From Amorphochlora amoebiformis (Eukaryota; Cercozoa; Chlorarachniophyceae): a stretch of DNA of 64,000 nt. This document shows positions 1 through 64,000 of the stretch, one piece after another. Position numbers and translations under genes: made by a program. The notes under the pieces were generated by a model that saw only the letters and a list, made by a program, of their open reading frames with translations, had not been told where the DNA came from and made no database searches. Positions within the stretch are counted from its first letter, which is position 1; every line of letters begins with the position of its first letter. Location of the stretch: NCBI GenBank assembly GCA_054601695.1, contig BAAHQB010000073.1, positions 558,001 through 622,000 on the forward strand. Direction: 5' to 3'.

Positions 1-43
1 ACAGGTTACCTTAACCTCTAATACTCACTCTCTTTCGTAATAG

Positions 44-99
<56 letters not shown>

Positions 100-121
100 T
101 GTATGTATGTATGTATGTATG

Positions 122-167
<46 letters not shown>

Positions 168-440
168 GTGTTTGGATTAATTCTTCTTGTGTAGTCTTTT
201 TTGTATTACTTCTTTCGTGATAGTATATATATATATACACACATATGTATATATATATATATATTATATATATATATATATATACATATATAACACATAT
301 ATATATATATATATATAATATATATATATAATATACATATTCTATGTAAGAATAGTGTTACTGGTTTGTTATTCTTGTGCAATCGTATTTCTAATATTCT
401 CTTTCTTTGTAATAGTAACATGTATGTGTATAGTAATTAC

Positions 441-483
<43 letters not shown>

Positions 484-589
484 ATATATAGTATAAATAT
501 GTATAACTCTATAAACATATATATATATATATATATATATATTGTGTGTATATAAATAACACAAATAACACACATTTATAGATATATAA

Positions 590-646
<57 letters not shown>

Positions 647-753
647 CACATATATATCTATCTATATCCATATATAATATATACTAAAACATTTTGACAT
701 ATATACTTATATTTATATTATACAAATATACATACACACACATATATATACAT

Positions 754-793
<40 letters not shown>

Positions 794-824
794 GTATCCA
801 TACCAACATATATCTACAACATAG
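1..824. repeat. TA-repeat stretch with a three-copy degenerate unit; no exon called
   Basis: Mostly (TA)n with some CA. Three related non-repeat islands occur at about 13-46, 170-223 and 362-420, sharing a core like ctctttcgtaatag. They may be the edge of a gene 1 exon lying at or before the window start, copied twice downstream, as seen elsewhere here. None gives an open frame whose phase joins exon 825-907, so no coding call is made. Confidence 0.4.
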
Positions 825-32042
<31,218 letters not shown>

Positions 32043-32065
32043 ACAGGTAGCCCATATGTACATAC

Positions 32066-32109
<44 letters not shown>

Positions 32110-32168
32110 TTACTTCCCGCCATGTATGTTGTTATTGTCTCTTGTATCATATTCGAGCACTATGGATG

Positions 32169-32200
<32 letters not shown>

Positions 32201-32201
32201 T

Positions 32202-32235
<34 letters not shown>

Positions 32236-33431
32236 TCTACATAGAGACTGATATTTATAGGTATGCATAATATACTCCAACTACACAACAAACTATTATT
32301 ACACAAAATACACAGGTTGAAAATGATGCCTTCTAAACCACTAAATTCTCAAAATTGTGCTTTGGATTTGCTTTTTCACGTCTATCATTCCATATCTTGG
32401 TCCCATCGACTCCTTGTGGAAATCAATAAAATTTGGTTATGTGAATTAAATTAATATCTTGAATCATCAATTTGGACTTGGAATTTTGGTATATCCATAC
32501 TTTACACGATGGTTGACGACTTACGTATACATACAATATGATATATGACGTTTTACTTACATCAATGTATATATATATATATATATATAATGTATGAATA
32601 TAACGACATAAGTACTTAATTGGCCTGTAGACTTGCTAGACTAATGCGAGCTGGAAAATATATATTAAATATATATTATACATATATATATATATATATT
32701 ATTGTAAAATTATTCTGAGAGCCTACAAGTTGTATAGTAGCTTGGCGTGACGTGACGTGAAATCACACTTTTCATTTTAATCAGATGGTTCATTTCTGTT
32801 TGACTGGGATAATTACATAATTATATATAGTATGTACATATCTGTGAATATAATATCTACAATATCAATGCTATATACATAATTATATATGTGTGTATGT
32901 ATATATATGTATATATATATATATATATATTGATACATATATTATCTGTTTGCTTTTGTATATATAAATAATTTGTATATATAAATCTATTTATATACAT
33001 GTACAAATTATATATGTGTATATTTATATAGATATATATATATATATATATATCTTCAAAAATGCAATATAACATACTATCGTACACTTACAATGAAAGC
33101 TTGCATATCACATTCATTCTCCAACCCGCCACTTACCCAATTTTTAAAATCCATCACAACACCACAAAACACCCCTCAACCCTGTCCAACCCTCCCTCAC
33201 CCCCTCTCAATCATCCTCTCCCCTCCACTCCCGACCAATTCCTGGATTCCGAACCTAGCTTCCGATCTCGGCACCCAGCCTAGCTTCCGATCTCGGCACC
33301 CAGCCTAGCTTCCGACCTCGGCACCCAGCCTGGTCACCGGCGGGTGACAGTTTCTACGTGGGGGCGTTTCGACTTGTGGACTTCGACTTGATTTTCTCGT
33401 CGCCTGGCTTCGAGGACCAGAAATCGAAACT
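32043..33431. other. Intergenic region between genes 1 and 2, with possible promoter
   Basis: The part to about 33060 is AT-rich with less microsatellite than the introns; AATAAA at 32425-32430 is a candidate polyadenylation signal for gene 1. From 33115 to 33431 the base composition becomes GC-richer and C-rich on the plus strand. No TATA box or convincing exon is visible. This C-rich 300 bases just before the gene 2 ATG is the likely promoter and 5' leader. Confidence 0.45.
33254..33328. repeat. Three 25-bp tandem repeats upstream of gene 2
   Basis: Unit cctagcttccgatctcggca plus cccag, three perfect-length copies with one change (atc to acc) in the third, about 100 bases before the ATG. 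They could be repeated regulator sites. Confidence 0.85.
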
Positions 33432-51660
<18,229 letters not shown>

Positions 51661-53413
51661 CACTAGTCGATATTCGAGCTGCGTGAGAGCAATTATTATT
51701 GAATTTGTCAAGTTACTAATGGGTATATGATCTAGTACATACTAGACATATTGAGATCTATATATTAAGTTGAAGTCACTGAAGTTCTAGGAAGTTTTAC
51801 CAGCAAAAGCTATATATATATATACATAGCCAGACCTAGCAGACGTACTCTACTAGTCTAGGTACTGGCCCTAGTTTCTAGAGTTTCTAATCATTGGGGT
51901 CAGTTCTGATTGTAAATTCATGATTTAAGTGTAGTCTAGTACACGTACTAGCTTAGTTATATATATAGCATATCAAATTTAGAAAATACGTAAATAAACA
52001 AATTTTAAGTTTGAATTTATTAAATTCAAGTCTACTAACTCTAGTAACTGATCCTAGTGATCGCCTTAGATAATTTTAGCATGAGCCAATGATTCAAGTT
52101 CAACACGGCGATAATTAAACACCCAACTATAATACATTGTATTTTGTCCAGCTAACGAATTAAAACGCAACTGTAAATATGTACATCCGATGGCAAAATC
52201 TAGAAAACTTCGCGAAAAAATGGAAATTAGCCCTTCGCCACGTCAAAAATAAAAAAAATCGAAAGCCGCAAATGCTATCAACTTGGCATCCCTAGAGCAT
52301 CCAACTGTATGCATCGCTGCTGTCATCAAGGGAATTCCTGTCTTTTCTAATACTCATAGTACGTCTATCACATAGGTATATTCTAGATGAAATACTGTTG
52401 ACTCCCTCGGCAACGGGCCTTGAACCCCATCGTTAAGCCGGAGAACTCCACCGAGAATGGGGCGATGTCTTGAGGAAAAAAGAAAAAAAATCTCTCACAG
52501 TCCACAAATTCATATTAGTGGGAAATTTAGAGGGTTGAAAAACAGACGCAATACTTGAATACCGCTGGAGGACACGTTTTCATCCCCACGGGACCTCGAC
52601 CACGGCCGACTCCATTTGGGCGAAACCTCTAACAACGATTGAGTAAACCTCTATTAAAGACTCTTTAGATCATTAGTTTTAGATCGGTTTCAAATCGAAT
52701 GACACTGTCACTCTGGGTGACTTCGAATATGACTGGCGTGACAAACTGCATAGTCACAACACCCGCCACAAGGGACGCCAGCGGCCAAGGCGGAACCAGT
52801 TTCCCCTCGCACGAGCTTGTTGATATTCAAGAGGAAGAATAATCGCTCGGGATGATGAAAAATCTGTGTGTGGGATGTCGAGCACGAAAAAATTGACGGG
52901 GGAGGGGCGGGATGCATTCACAGCACGATTTGTCGGCCACGGGGACTGAGGGAGGGGAAGGCAGTGTAGAGGGTGTATTTCTACTTTTCGGGCCAAGTTA
53001 GATTGAAGTGAGTAGTTAGGCAAGGCTAAAGGCTTCAATTTCGGAAAATGTTATTGTAACTTTAACTTGTTATAAATGTTAATTTTTCTGAATCTCAAAT
53101 CGGCGAAGATTTTCGTAATAATGCCAATCTCTAGAATCTCCACTGGTAATCACGTCTGCCTAACTTGTTTTATTCTTTTAAGATACTAGTGGTCCATCAC
53201 ATTTCCAAGAGTCACCCACTCTGTCTTATACTAGTTATATCATACTAGTCATATTAAAACTCACAATTTCATGAACTACGGTATAGTCTAGATTGTACCA
53301 GCTGCTGAGCTGCAGCAACTGTTCAGTTCAGTGTCCATTTCCATGTTGCCATTTACTGCTTTTCTGTACATTACGCAAATAAGGGAACCAGAAGACGAAC
53401 GTGAATAGATTCT
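51661..53413. other. Convergent intergenic region, microsatellite-free
   Basis: Between the stops of genes 2 and 3. Base composition is balanced, with almost no TA repeat, unlike the rest of the window. Reading frames here reach 94 codons on the minus strand (53038-52754) but show no recognisable motif, and their splice borders do not chain. A palindromic or LTR-like border was not found. I see no gene I can support. Confidence 0.4.
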
Positions 53414-63353
<9,940 letters not shown>

Positions 63354-63889
63354 CTGAGGATATAACATATCTACATATAGATATACGTATGTCTACATAT
63401 AGATATACATATATGTACATATAGATATGAAGATATATATTCTCCATAGTTTTATAGCTTGCGACGGATATCGTCGTTATCGCCTGAGGATATAACATAT
63501 CTACATATAGATATACGTATGTCTACATATAGATATACATATATGTACATATAGATATGAAGATATATATATATCTCCATAGTTTTATAGCTTGCAACGG
63601 ATATCGTGGTTACCTGAGGATATAACATATCTACATATAGATATACATACATATACATGTAGATTTTCATATATGTACATATAGATATGAAGATATATAT
63701 CGCCATAGTTTTATAACTTGCAATGGATATCGTCGTTCTCGCCTGAGGATATAATGTATACATTATATGTATAATATATGTATAATGTATACATATATAT
63801 ATATATATATATACTTATAGATATACACATATATCTTTATAGTTTTATAGCTTGCAATGGATGTATATATATATATAATATTATATATC

Positions 63890-63922
<33 letters not shown>

Positions 63923-63945
63923 TTATATATATTTATATATATAGT

Positions 63946-63986
<41 letters not shown>

Positions 63987-64000
63987 GTACAATCAATATT

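Noticed and set aside
52754-53038. 94-codon minus frame
   Set aside because: No known motif and no matching splice partners; the length is possible by chance in balanced sequence.

Overview
The window is nuclear DNA from an intron-dense eukaryote, most likely a protist; the sequence alone does not identify the species. The matrix is almost pure (TA)n, with blocks of (CT)n/(GA)n, TAA/ATT triplets, minisatellites and degenerate CCCTAA/TTAGGG (telomere-type) arrays. Scattered through it are short, GC-richer islands of about 25-175 bp that behave as exons. They have GT-AG borders, usually gtatat or gtaa donors and tatag, ttag or cag acceptors, and their reading frames join with consistent codon phase over very long chains. 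Standard stop codons (TAA, TGA) end the chains. A fornicate metamonad such as Kipferlia, known to be very intron-rich, is one possible source, but this is only a guess.

Three split genes can be assembled by hand. Gene 1 (+ strand, 825-32042, 5' end not found) has at least 47 coding exons, about 941 residues of mostly charged coiled coil, and a basic R/S/G/Y-rich tail. About 9% of its span is coding. Gene 2 (+ strand, 33432-51660, complete) has 41 exons and about 825 residues: an N-terminal EF-hand-like region, a trypsin-like peptidase fold in which all three catalytic positions appear replaced, and a long TPR region. Gene 3 (- strand, 63353-53414, 5' end beyond the window) has about 14 exons and encodes ankyrin-like repeats. 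Genes 1 and 2 are head to tail; genes 2 and 3 converge on a 1.75 kb stretch (51661-53413) with almost no microsatellite.

The most striking feature is how the introns have grown. Many contain one to ten tandem, partly decayed copies of the edge of the neighbouring exon: an acceptor plus the first exon bases (upstream of the exon), or the last exon bases plus donor (downstream). The copies are separated by fresh (TA)n. Only one copy in each array continues into an open exon in the right phase. These decoy splice-site arrays occur in all three genes and seem not to be a named repeat class. Other points of interest are a possible telomere-type repeat read as protein in gene 2, telomere-type arrays of both orientations around one exon, a GA-then-CT intron able to fold back, a probable GC-AG intron, and a 10-nt micro-exon.

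No rRNA, intact tRNA, CRISPR or complete transposon was seen. Very long MYIYIY, SLSLSL and RERERE reading frames are translations of simple repeats, not genes. All exon calls are from reading by eye and have not been tested with RNA or homology searches.
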